Shown here: piece after piece, positions 51,437 to 58,675 of the stretch
How positions within the stretch are numbered: the stretch's first letter is position 1
Layout of the letters: the number at the start of each line of letters is the position of its first letter
Assembly: GCF_900105615.1 (NCBI RefSeq)
Contig: NZ_LT630003.1
Location: 3,546,501-3,610,500, forward strand
Source of the DNA: Lacrimispora sphenoides JCM 1415
Lineage (GTDB): Bacteria; Bacillota; Clostridia; Lachnospirales; Lachnospiraceae
DNA length: 64,000 nucleotides
Direction: 5' to 3'
Notes under the pieces: model-generated
Seen by the model: the letters and a program-made list of their open reading frames with translations, nothing else
Told to the model about the DNA's origin: nothing
The model's database searches: none
Position numbers and translations under genes: made by a program

Positions 51437-51754
51437 GTGACAAAACCAATAACCGAAGAAATGGAAATGACTCTGCAGATCGAAGGCAGAGGCCAGACAA
51501 AGGAGCAAGCCTTAAACGCAGCGTTTTCTAATTTAAAAAATGAGGTTGGCGGCACTCCGCTGCGCATAGAACCGCTTGATGCAGAGGTTTTAGAGGCCGA
51601 CGAAATACAGTATACAGAGCGTTTTCTGTTCCTGTTTTTTAGAAGAACCCGCTTTGAATACTTTCTGCGGCTGCGTGTACGGGTACGGGTGGTATGTATA
51701 AAAATGGAAAGCATACCCTTTAAGCGAAAAACAAACAAATCAATTTTCCGGTAA
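51437..51754 (+). CDS. DUF4312 family protein
   Basis: A 105-residue soluble protein of unknown function. It starts at GTG 51437 with GGGG nine bases ahead, six bases after the SFCGS gene. An alpha/beta start (EMEMTLQIEGRGQTKEQALN) is followed by a very basic C-terminus (FFRRTRFEYFLRLRVRVRV). No histidine is present in the part I can align as conserved. Placement between SFCGS and two membrane proteins suggests a subunit of their complex. Confidence 0.72.
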   Translation: MTKPITEEMEMTLQIEGRGQTKEQALNAAFSNLKNEVGGTPLRIEPLDAEVLEADEIQYTERFLFLFFRRTRFEYFLRLRVRVRVVCIKMESIPFKRKTNKSIFR

Positions 51755-51778
51755 GATCTTTAAAGTAGGAGGAATGTT

Positions 51779-52558
51779 ATGTTAATGATAATACTTTTCA
51801 AATCACTTATCATCGGTGGTTTGGCTGGAATCGGTATAGGTGCCGGTGCCGCGCGTATGTTCCATGCACCGTCCGTGCAGGGTATGGGAGCGTTCCGTAC
51901 TCTGGGAGAACTAAATGCCTGCGAAGGCGACCCTATCTCCCACTTTTCGTTTGGTTTGGGATTTTTCTTCAATTCATGGGCATCCGTCGTGGGCGCAGGT
52001 GCTCTTACCCAGGACATTGATCACCGCATTATACCGAACTGGGCAGCTGCAGCCCTGATGATTAAAAACAAAAATGTGGAGGAAACCCTTCACGATCCTC
52101 GTAAGATGGCACTGGCAGGCGGAGTCATAGGCGCGGTGATCGTTGCATTTTTAAATACCACAGCCGTTGCAGTACCGGCCTCAGTTCAGACCATAGCGGT
52201 TGCGGTTTTAGTACCTGCTGCCAACCTGCTTATAAACCCTGTCATGCCGGTAATTTTCTGGCTGGCAGCTTTGGATGCGGGCAGGCGTTCTGGTATCTGG
52301 GGTACTGTCCTTGGCGGACTTGCACAGGTCATCATGGGCAACGCAGTTCCGGGTGTAGTACTAGGTATTCTTATAGGCAAGGGAGTGGATGACAGCGGAT
52401 GGAACAAGGTGACAAAGGCTTTGCTTGCAGCAGTCTTTATTCTGTTTGCACTTAGCGCATTCTTCCGCGGCGTGGATTTGAAGCTCATTACGCAGATGAA
52501 TCTTGAAGTCCCCGGCTGGCTGACAAACTTACACGGCGTATTTGGAATGACGAAATAG
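51779..52558 (+). CDS. DUF4311 family membrane protein
   Basis: Integral membrane protein of 259 residues with about six or seven glycine/alanine-rich helices. The first is ILFKSLIIGGLAGIGIGAGA, followed by a conserved-looking loop with GELNACEGDPISHFSFGLG, and the last at ALLAAVFILFALSAFF. The loop with Glu, Cys, Asp and His could line a substrate site. AGGAGG precedes the ATG. It pairs with the DUF4310 gene 15 bases downstream, much as IIC and IID genes pair in mannose-type PTS operons, although I see no sequence likeness to them. Confidence 0.78.
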   Translation: MLMIILFKSLIIGGLAGIGIGAGAARMFHAPSVQGMGAFRTLGELNACEGDPISHFSFGLGFFFNSWASVVGAGALTQDIDHRIIPNWAAAALMIKNKNVEETLHDPRKMALAGGVIGAVIVAFLNTTAVAVPASVQTIAVAVLVPAANLLINPVMPVIFWLAALDAGRRSGIWGTVLGGLAQVIMGNAVPGVVLGILIGKGVDDSGWNKVTKALLAAVFILFALSAFFRGVDLKLITQMNLEVPGWLTNLHGVFGMTK

Positions 52559-52573
52559 GGAGGGAGTATTTAA

Positions 52574-53260
52574 ATGTCTGAAACAAACAAGAACGCAGAT
52601 TGTAAAAAAGGACTTTTTGGCTTTGAAAACTTCTGGTATGCTGACTGGTCATTTCCGATCTTTGTAGGTCTTCTTGCAGCAGCTATCTTTGCCGGAACAC
52701 ATATGTACGTGACCTATGGCGTAGGCGCATTTAACGATGTATCAGTTGTTGCTATGCTGAAAGCAGGACTGGAGGACAGCACTGCCCTGGGCGCGGCTGC
52801 GGCTTTTGGAGCAAGCTTTTTATTCGCACGGGTGCTGGAAGGTTCGCTGGTTGGCATCCTTGATATCGGCGGAGCCTTACAGACCGGTATTGGTATCGGT
52901 GTTCCGGCCATTATGCTGGCATCGGGCATAACTGCTCCGTTAAACAGCTTCCCGCTCTCACTGATCATCGGCGGGATTTTGGGTGTTATTGTAGGCACAG
53001 TAGTCGTACTTATTAAAAAGCTTACGGTTGGCCGGGCGAATTCTACCTTTGGCGCAGATGTAATGATGGGCGCCGGTAATGCATCGGGACGTTTCCTTGG
53101 ACCTTTGCTTGTTATCTCTGCATGCAGTGCATCAGTCCCCATCGGCATCGGTTCCATCATAGGCGCCGGAGTTCTTTACGCCCTTAAAAAACCTATCGCC
53201 GGCGGCGCGATTATCGGTGCCATGATTATGGGTATCTTCTTCCCGCTGCCACCGGCTTAA
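52574..53260 (+). CDS. DUF4310 family membrane protein
   Basis: Integral membrane protein of 228 residues with an aromatic N-terminal patch (FGFENFWYADWSFPIFVGLL) and about six helices rich in Gly, Ala and Ile, ending IIGAMIMGIFFPLPPA. A central loop (RANSTFGADVMMGAGNASGRFLG, quoted in part as GADVMMGAGNASGR) is polar and may face the cytoplasm. GGGAGGGAG precedes the ATG. With DUF4311 it would form the membrane part of the operon's uptake system. Confidence 0.78.
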   Translation: MSETNKNADCKKGLFGFENFWYADWSFPIFVGLLAAAIFAGTHMYVTYGVGAFNDVSVVAMLKAGLEDSTALGAAAAFGASFLFARVLEGSLVGILDIGGALQTGIGIGVPAIMLASGITAPLNSFPLSLIIGGILGVIVGTVVVLIKKLTVGRANSTFGADVMMGAGNASGRFLGPLLVISACSASVPIGIGSIIGAGVLYALKKPIAGGAIIGAMIMGIFFPLPPA

Positions 53261-53280
53261 AGAAGAAAAGGAGCGATGAT

Positions 53281-54381
53281 ATGAACATATACGTAAAGTC
53301 CGGGCTTCGGGAGGTCATAAATGCCAACGGTAAGATGACCATACTCGGCGCCAGTGCAGTGAGCGAGTCCGTTGTAAAGAGCGTGGGGAGCGCGCTCCGT
53401 AATTTTGTTGTAATTGAAGAACTAATGGACCACGCCGGTAGAGTTATCGCTCAGAAAACCGGGGCTGAGGACGGCTGTCCCACCTGCGGGGCAGCCAGCG
53501 GCCTGGTAATTGCCACAGCAGCCTGCATTGCAGGCTGCAATCTGGGGCTTATCGGGCGTATTCCTGACACCGGGGGCCTTAAAAATGAGATTATACTCCA
53601 AAAGGGCCAGTCCATTAACTTTGGAGGCAGCATAACACAGATGCTGCGTCTGGGCGGTGGCATTCCGGTGGAAGCCGGCTGTTCAAATAAGGTGGAACGT
53701 GACAACATAGAATCAGCGATCAATGAAAAAACCGCAGCTTTACTCTATGTAAAAAGCCACCATGCGGTGCAAAAGGGCATGCAGAGCATCGAATCTATGC
53801 TGGAGCTTGCAAGAAAATATCACCTGCCGTTTATCATCGATGCTGCTGCGGAAGAAGATCTTTGCAAATATGTTTCCATGGGCGCAGATTTGGTATTATA
53901 CAGCGGAGGAAAGGCTTTGTCCGGACCGACGTCCGGTCTGATTGCCGGCAAATCCTCTTATATTGCGGCATGTAAAATGCAGTACAAAGGTGTTGGCCGT
54001 GCAATGAAGGTTTCAAAAGAAGCCATGATGGGCCTCGTTACAGCACTTGAAATGTATGACCCTGCCCAGAGTAATCCGGAGGGCCAGAAAAAGCGCATGC
54101 AGCTTATGTGCGATGAGCTTGCACAGGTAAAAGGACTTAAGTGCCGGGTAGCGCAGGATGAAGCTGGACGGGAAATTTACCGCGCTGAAATCCATGTAGG
54201 TCCCGAAACAGGCATGAATGCCGCAAAGCTCAATGAACTGTTAAAACAAGGAGACCCTGCGATTTATGTGCGCGATTACTATGTAAATCAAGGCATTCTG
54301 TCCATTGATCCCCGTCCGCTGTTTGACGGACAGGAGGAAATTATTATTGACCGCATAAAGAGCTGTCTTTTGGAGGGGTAA
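53281..54381 (+). CDS. DgaE-family PLP-dependent ammonia-lyase
   Basis: SelA/fold-type I PLP enzyme of 366 residues. The PLP lysine is in LVLYSGGKALSGPTSG (about residue 219), with the glycine-rich CGAASGLVIATAACIAGC loop near 65-80. The characterised relative, Salmonella DgaE, splits D-glucosaminate 6-phosphate into ammonia and 2-keto-3-deoxy-6-phosphogluconate. The aldolase next door fits that product. AAAGGAGCG precedes the ATG. Whether the substrate here is glucosaminate-6-P or a stereoisomer cannot be decided from sequence. Confidence 0.83.
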   Translation: MNIYVKSGLREVINANGKMTILGASAVSESVVKSVGSALRNFVVIEELMDHAGRVIAQKTGAEDGCPTCGAASGLVIATAACIAGCNLGLIGRIPDTGGLKNEIILQKGQSINFGGSITQMLRLGGGIPVEAGCSNKVERDNIESAINEKTAALLYVKSHHAVQKGMQSIESMLELARKYHLPFIIDAAAEEDLCKYVSMGADLVLYSGGKALSGPTSGLIAGKSSYIAACKMQYKGVGRAMKVSKEAMMGLVTALEMYDPAQSNPEGQKKRMQLMCDELAQVKGLKCRVAQDEAGREIYRAEIHVGPETGMNAAKLNELLKQGDPAIYVRDYYVNQGILSIDPRPLFDGQEEIIIDRIKSCLLEG

Positions 54382-54384
54382 CGT

Positions 54385-55098
54385 ATGTCAATAAATATTT
54401 ATTTTAATGTTTTAGCTAAGGATTTGGAGAACGCCGTTGAAATCAGCCGTTTTGCTCCAGAACGCACGTTGGTTGGAGTGATGGTTAAAAACTTTGCCAC
54501 TGACGACGAAGCCGTTGCCAGAGTAGAAGAATTTAAGGCAAACGGCGTGCGTGCTTCGGTTGGCCTAGGCGGGGGGGATCCCGCTATGTGGAAGCGTGTG
54601 GCAGATGTTTCGGTCCGCACATGTCCGTTCCATATCAATCAGGTCTACCCTGCCGCAGGCTACACAATGGGACGCCTGCAGGAGATTCATAAAAGTGAGT
54701 TCATTGTAAACTCATTGATTGAACCTGCCGGTGAGCCTGGAATCGTTTACATGGCTACCGGAGCTATAAGCTCCCGGAAAAAAGAGCCTGTAAGCGCTGA
54801 GCTTGCCGCTAAGCTTATGGCTGATATCGGCTTGCCATCGGTTAAATTCTATCCCATCGGCGGTTTAAAACGTCTTGATGAGCTGAAAGCCATGGTACGT
54901 GCCGCGGTAAACGAGGGCATAACCATATTCGAGCCAACGGGCGGAATCGATATGGAAAATGTGCACGAAATTGTACGTGCCTGCATCGATGGCGGCGCTA
55001 CGACCATTATTCCCCACCTTTATACATCACTGGTTGATCCGGAAACCGGAAGAACAAATCCCGATTGTCTGGAACGGCTGGCGAAAATGAGCTGGTGA
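54385..55098 (+). CDS. KDGP aldolase family protein (DgaF/EF_0839 type)
   Basis: TIM-barrel aldolase of 237 residues expected to cleave 2-keto-3-deoxy-6-phosphogluconate into pyruvate and glyceraldehyde 3-phosphate. The Schiff-base lysine is likely in LPSVKFYPIGGLKR (about residue 154), with a phosphate-binding FEPTGGIDMENV near the end. The product enters lower glycolysis. It starts three bases after the DgaE-like gene with GGAGGGG overlapping that gene's end, indicating tight coupling. Confidence 0.85.
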   Translation: MSINIYFNVLAKDLENAVEISRFAPERTLVGVMVKNFATDDEAVARVEEFKANGVRASVGLGGGDPAMWKRVADVSVRTCPFHINQVYPAAGYTMGRLQEIHKSEFIVNSLIEPAGEPGIVYMATGAISSRKKEPVSAELAAKLMADIGLPSVKFYPIGGLKRLDELKAMVRAAVNEGITIFEPTGGIDMENVHEIVRACIDGGATTIIPHLYTSLVDPETGRTNPDCLERLAKMSW

Positions 55099-55134
55099 GC
55101 AGTACCGCGAAAAAAACGAGGAGGTCTAGTCAAT

Positions 55135-55392
55135 ATGAAAACCATCGCCTATACGATCAAGGATGAATTAGGCATACATGCCCGGCCGGCAGGGTTACTT
55201 ACAAAGCTGGCTAAGAATTTTAAAAGCAAAGCCATGATAGGAAAACCCGAAAAAATGGTAGAAGCTTCAAACATTATCGGCATTATGAGCCTGGGTATCA
55301 GGCAGGGGGAAGAAATCACCGTCACATTTGAGGGGGAGGACGAGGCGGAAGCTGCAGCCACCATGGAAAAGTTTTTGTCGGATAATCTTTAA
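55135..55392 (+). CDS. HPr-family phosphocarrier protein lacking Ser46
   Basis: An 85-residue HPr homologue with the active His15 in GIHARPAGLL, so it could take phosphate from enzyme I. The usual KSIMGVMSLG block reads SNIIGIMSLG, so the serine phosphorylated by HPr kinase at position 46 is Asn, with Ser one position earlier. It would probably escape HPr-kinase control and not act in CcpA-mediated repression. GAGGAGG precedes the ATG. Last gene of the operon, 36 bases after the aldolase. A dedicated phosphocarrier for the operon's PRD proteins or transporter is the natural reading. Confidence 0.88.
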   Translation: MKTIAYTIKDELGIHARPAGLLTKLAKNFKSKAMIGKPEKMVEASNIIGIMSLGIRQGEEITVTFEGEDEAEAAATMEKFLSDNL

Positions 55393-55442
55393 AATAGAGG
55401 TGTGAAGGATTACCTCCCATGAATCAATGATTAAAATGATAA

Positions 55443-55475
55443 GGACAGGCTGGTAAAAAAAATACAAGCCTGCCC
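55443..55475 (+). terminator. Probable terminator of the ten-gene operon
   Basis: GGACAGGCT (55443-55451) pairs with AGCCTGCCC (55467-55475) with one internal mismatch, followed by TTTT. It lies 50 bases past the HPr stop. Confidence 0.55.
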
Positions 55476-55543
55476 TTTTGCCGATAAAATGCGTGAATGT
55501 ACTTCTAAGGTATCCGGAAATTCAAAAGTCTTCCCCCTGCTTT

Positions 55544-56395
55544 TCAGTTTATGGCGAGAATGGAATCCACACACTGGTTCTTCACAGCATTTTTCAGTTC
55601 AAAGCAATAATCATGCAGATCGGCCTTTAGGTAATCACCCAATTCCTCCAGTCCATCATACCCGGACTGAACCAGTTCATCGACCAGTCCTTTCATCTCC
55701 TGCTCCAAAGAATCCGCATTGTTTTGATTTACATAATCTATCAACCGTTCCATTTCCCCTGGGATATATCCCTTTATATTGACCCTCTTACCAGCCATCC
55801 GGCAGCCCAGAATATTCCGTAGTACAATGGCTGCAAGGTTGATGATCAGATCCCCATGGTCCGGGGAATAGGCTCTCAGTACATGTAGAACGTATTCATC
55901 CGGTAATTTTCCAAGGAAAACCTGTTCCAGGCTGACACATTTCACAAAAGCGCTTATGGCATCAATTCCCTGCAAAGGATACACCGGATACAAAACCGGA
56001 TAATCCAGCGTGAGAAGATGATTCTGAGGCTGGAAACGGGGATCATAATACAAAAAGAAAGAGGGGATTCCTTTGACAAACGTATCGTAATAACACCGGT
56101 TTTCATAATACTTAAAATCCGGTATTACTTTGTTATACAGAATCTGGGTTTCCTTCACGTTCCTTAGCACCGTCTCATATCCCAGGCTATAGACCCTTTT
56201 TGCCACCGGCTTCCCATCCATAGAAAGAAGCTCCTGCCCTTTTTTTGCATCTTCTTCGTACTCATGGATACAGTACAGAACCGCTTCCATGAGCTGCCTC
56301 GCTTTTTCATAGGTAATGGAGGTACTTTCCTTTCCCGTATACTTATCTGCCAATTCTGCTACGATTGGCATTAACTCTTCTGTCTCAAAACTCAT
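55544..56395 (-). CDS. DUF6179-type protein
   Basis: A soluble, helical protein of 283 residues from ATG 56393-56395; a longer start would lie deep inside the upstream gene. Features are an acidic start (FETEELMPIVAELADKY), a central aromatic block (PSFFLYYDPRFQPQNH) and LLTLDYPVLYPV. No catalytic motif stands out. The ATG overlaps the end of the preceding gene, so the two are translationally coupled. I recall this family as a Lachnospiraceae protein of unknown function found with DUF6323. Confidence 0.65.
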   Translation of the reverse strand: MSFETEELMPIVAELADKYTGKESTSITYEKARQLMEAVLYCIHEYEEDAKKGQELLSMDGKPVAKRVYSLGYETVLRNVKETQILYNKVIPDFKYYENRCYYDTFVKGIPSFFLYYDPRFQPQNHLLTLDYPVLYPVYPLQGIDAISAFVKCVSLEQVFLGKLPDEYVLHVLRAYSPDHGDLIINLAAIVLRNILGCRMAGKRVNIKGYIPGEMERLIDYVNQNNADSLEQEMKGLVDELVQSGYDGLEELGDYLKADLHDYCFELKNAVKNQCVDSILAIN

Positions 56396-56843
56396 CGTCT
56401 TCTTCCTCATACAGATCTGATCCAGAGCGGATGCGTCTGGCAAAAGCCTCCAATCCGGTATCCTCCAGATGATCAAGAGAACCCTGGCACGGTCCGTCAA
56501 ATTGGTTCTTCATGAATTCAATCAGTTCATCATCATTAATTTCATCCAATGATTCATTTTTATAAAGGTAGAACATATCCTGAAGTCTTCCCAGGGAATC
56601 CACGTAATTATCCTGATAAATATACGGGGAATCACAAAATGCAAAAATCAGTTTCGGAAGGATACCCTCCCCGAACTCCACCCGTTCCTGTTCCTTTAAT
56701 GCATCTTTCCTCTCCCCGATCAGCAGAAAAGCCTCCTCATCCGTTAAAACCAGGCCAAACTTTTTTGTATAATCATTGGCCGCTTTTACCCTGGCAATCT
56801 GAAAACCGTCGTTTGCAGTCTGTAGCCACTTCCCATCATCCAT
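56385..56843 (-). CDS. DUF6323-type protein
   Basis: An acidic protein of 152 residues of unknown function. It contains FGLVLTDEEAFLLIGERKDAL, FCDSPYIYQDNYVDSLGRLQ (quoted in part as SPYIYQDNYVDSLG) and a Glu/Asp-rich end (EEEDDEF). GGAGG lies six bases before ATG 56841-56843. It overlaps the DUF6179-type gene by eleven bases and is transcribed with it. No membrane segment or known catalytic residues are visible. Confidence 0.65.
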   Translation of the reverse strand: MDDGKWLQTANDGFQIARVKAANDYTKKFGLVLTDEEAFLLIGERKDALKEQERVEFGEGILPKLIFAFCDSPYIYQDNYVDSLGRLQDMFYLYKNESLDEINDDELIEFMKNQFDGPCQGSLDHLEDTGLEAFARRIRSGSDLYEEEDDEF

Positions 56844-56905
56844 AATAAACCTCCAATCTTCTGATAAATACAAAGTCTACTCCAGACAGAACAGAATTAC
56901 AAGAC

Positions 56906-56974
56906 TTGAAAAAAAGTCAATTTTGTGGTATGATTATTGCATGAGAGATAGGAATTCCTGTCTCTCCTTTTTTT
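56906..56974 (+). promoter_or_regulatory. Promoter reading straight into a terminator
   Basis: TTGAAA (56906-56911), 17 bases, TATGAT (56929-56934) with TGG ahead (extended -10). Transcription would start near 56941. A near-perfect 24-base hairpin, GAGAGATAGGAATTCCTGTCTCTC (quoted as GAGAGATAGG / CCTGTCTCTC), occupies 56943-56966 and is followed by seven T (56968-56974). Unless read through, the RNA would be about 35 bases. Confidence 0.5.
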
Positions 56975-57098
56975 ATTTTTCTACTCTTTTTGGCTCTCTA
57001 TTTCCAGCCACAGGAATAGCTTCCAGAATATGGTGAGATTACGGTTTTCTTAAATTCTCCGGCTTTTCTTACGCATTCTTACGCCTTTTTTACATCAC

Positions 57099-57127
57099 TT
57101 GACCTTAGACCTACTCCATGGTTTAAA
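57099..57127 (+). promoter_or_regulatory. Possible promoter of the cell-wall-binding protein
   Basis: TTGACC (57099-57104), 17 bases, TTTAAA (57122-57127), about 67 bases before the ATG. The -10 is poor. A small TCAGCA/TGCTGA hairpin follows. Confidence 0.35.
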
Positions 57128-57193
57128 GTCATTCCATCAGCAAGACCTGCTGACAAAGTTAACAAAAAGGGTTCTTATGAAAGGAGAACAAAC

Positions 57194-58612
57194 ATGAGAA
57201 AACAGAAACTTAGATGGCTTATTCCCTGCGCTGCAGCGATTTTTACCATAGGTGCATCCATGACCTCCTTCGCCGCACAGGGTTGGGCACAGGAAAATGA
57301 CACCTGGGTATACTACGACTCCAACGGAGACTTATCTACCGAGTCCTGGCGCAAATCCGGAGACAACTGGTTCTATCTTAACGAAGACGGCGAGATGACA
57401 ACCAGCAGCTTAATCGAATCCGATGACAATTACTATTATGTAAATTCATCAGGAGCAATGGTTACAAATGAATGGCGTGAAGTTACCGCCGACCAGGATG
57501 AAGAAGATGCTCCTGATACTTATTGGTACTACTTTGGAAGCAACGGAAAAGCTTTTAAAGCTCCTACTTCCGGCAAGACTTCCTTTAAATCCATAAAGGT
57601 TGCTAACGGAGAGTCCCATAACTATTCCTTTGATTCAGAAGGCAGAATGCTGTTTGGCTGGGTCAATGATGACTCCACACGCCAGACCGGAGACGATGCT
57701 TGGAAGGACGGAACCTATTACTTAGGCGATTCCTCTGACGGTGCTCAGGCAAATGGCTGGAAATCCATCGAAGTAGAAGATTCAGAGAATGAAAAAGACA
57801 ACTTTGACGGAGCTTACTGGTTCTATTTCGGTACCAACGGCAAGAAGGTAAAAGATACCACCAAAACCATCAACGGCCAAAAATACCGCTTCAATGAAAA
57901 CGGTGCTGCTGAATCCGAGTGGTATGAAATGGCATCCGCTTCAACAGCAAGCAATGCAAACCAATATTACAATCTTCCAGAACAGTGCTGGCTTGCAAAA
58001 GGCTGGTTCAAGACTGTTCCAGGACCAGAGCTTGATCAGGAAGCTTATGATGACGATACAGAATACTGGTTCTACGCTTCCACCAGCGGACAGCTGACAA
58101 CAAGCCAGATCAAGTCCATTAACGGTTTAAGCTATGCATTCAACGAAAAGGGCGAAATGCTTCAGGGTCTTTATAAGCTGACCTTTGAATCAGGTAAGAC
58201 CATTGCAACCTACGATGAGATCGAAACAGAAAGCGATTTCCCAGCAGCAGATGATGCCGCAGAGGTTTACTACTTCGGAACATCTCCTAAGGAAGGCGCT
58301 ATGTCAACCGGCAAGACAACCATTGATATTGACGGCGAGAAATACACCTACAACTTCCGCAAGGCTGGAAGCAACAAGGGTGCCGGCTACAATTCCATCA
58401 CTGATGACAGCATCTACGTACAGGGAAGACTGATCAAAGCTGACAAAGATGAAAAATATAAAGTAGTGGAATACAATGAGAAAGAGTACTTAGTCGGAAC
58501 AAGCGGAAAGCTTGCAAAGAGCAAGACAAACATTCAGGATGGCGACGGTAAATACTACAAGACCAACAGCGACGGAACCATCAAAGAATCCAGCTACGAT
58601 AAGATTAAATAA
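57194..58612 (+). CDS. Secreted cell-wall-binding-repeat protein
   Basis: Exported protein of 472 residues with a signal peptide (about 1-27, ending SFAA). It is then built almost entirely of choline-binding-like repeats of about 20 residues, rich in W, Y, G, N and D (GDNWFYLNEDGEMTT, DTYWYYFGSNGKAF, GAYWFYFGTNGKKV). No catalytic domain is visible. Such proteins attach non-covalently to wall teichoic acid or glycan and can be structural or adhesive. Many repeats diverge from the canonical pattern and are separated by acidic linkers. AAAGGAG precedes the ATG, and a terminator follows. Confidence 0.85.
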   Translation: MRKQKLRWLIPCAAAIFTIGASMTSFAAQGWAQENDTWVYYDSNGDLSTESWRKSGDNWFYLNEDGEMTTSSLIESDDNYYYVNSSGAMVTNEWREVTADQDEEDAPDTYWYYFGSNGKAFKAPTSGKTSFKSIKVANGESHNYSFDSEGRMLFGWVNDDSTRQTGDDAWKDGTYYLGDSSDGAQANGWKSIEVEDSENEKDNFDGAYWFYFGTNGKKVKDTTKTINGQKYRFNENGAAESEWYEMASASTASNANQYYNLPEQCWLAKGWFKTVPGPELDQEAYDDDTEYWFYASTSGQLTTSQIKSINGLSYAFNEKGEMLQGLYKLTFESGKTIATYDEIETESDFPAADDAAEVYYFGTSPKEGAMSTGKTTIDIDGEKYTYNFRKAGSNKGAGYNSITDDSIYVQGRLIKADKDEKYKVVEYNEKEYLVGTSGKLAKSKTNIQDGDGKYYKTNSDGTIKESSYDKIK

Positions 58613-58625
58613 TTCCATATAAAAA

Positions 58626-58659
58626 GGGCGGCAGCATTGGATACTCCATGCTGCCGCCC
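58626..58659. terminator. Bidirectional terminator
   Basis: Perfect 12-bp stem GGGCGGCAGCAT / ATGCTGCCGCCC between convergent genes, with AAAAA on the left (five U for the minus-strand adaptor gene) and CTTTATTCTTT on the right. Confidence 0.85.
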
Positions 58660-58675
58660 CTTTATTCTTTAGAAT

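Noticed and set aside
57300..58600. Repeats in the wall-binding gene as a CRISPR-like array
   Set aside because: They are imperfect 20-residue protein repeats in frame, with no constant spacer or repeat at DNA level.
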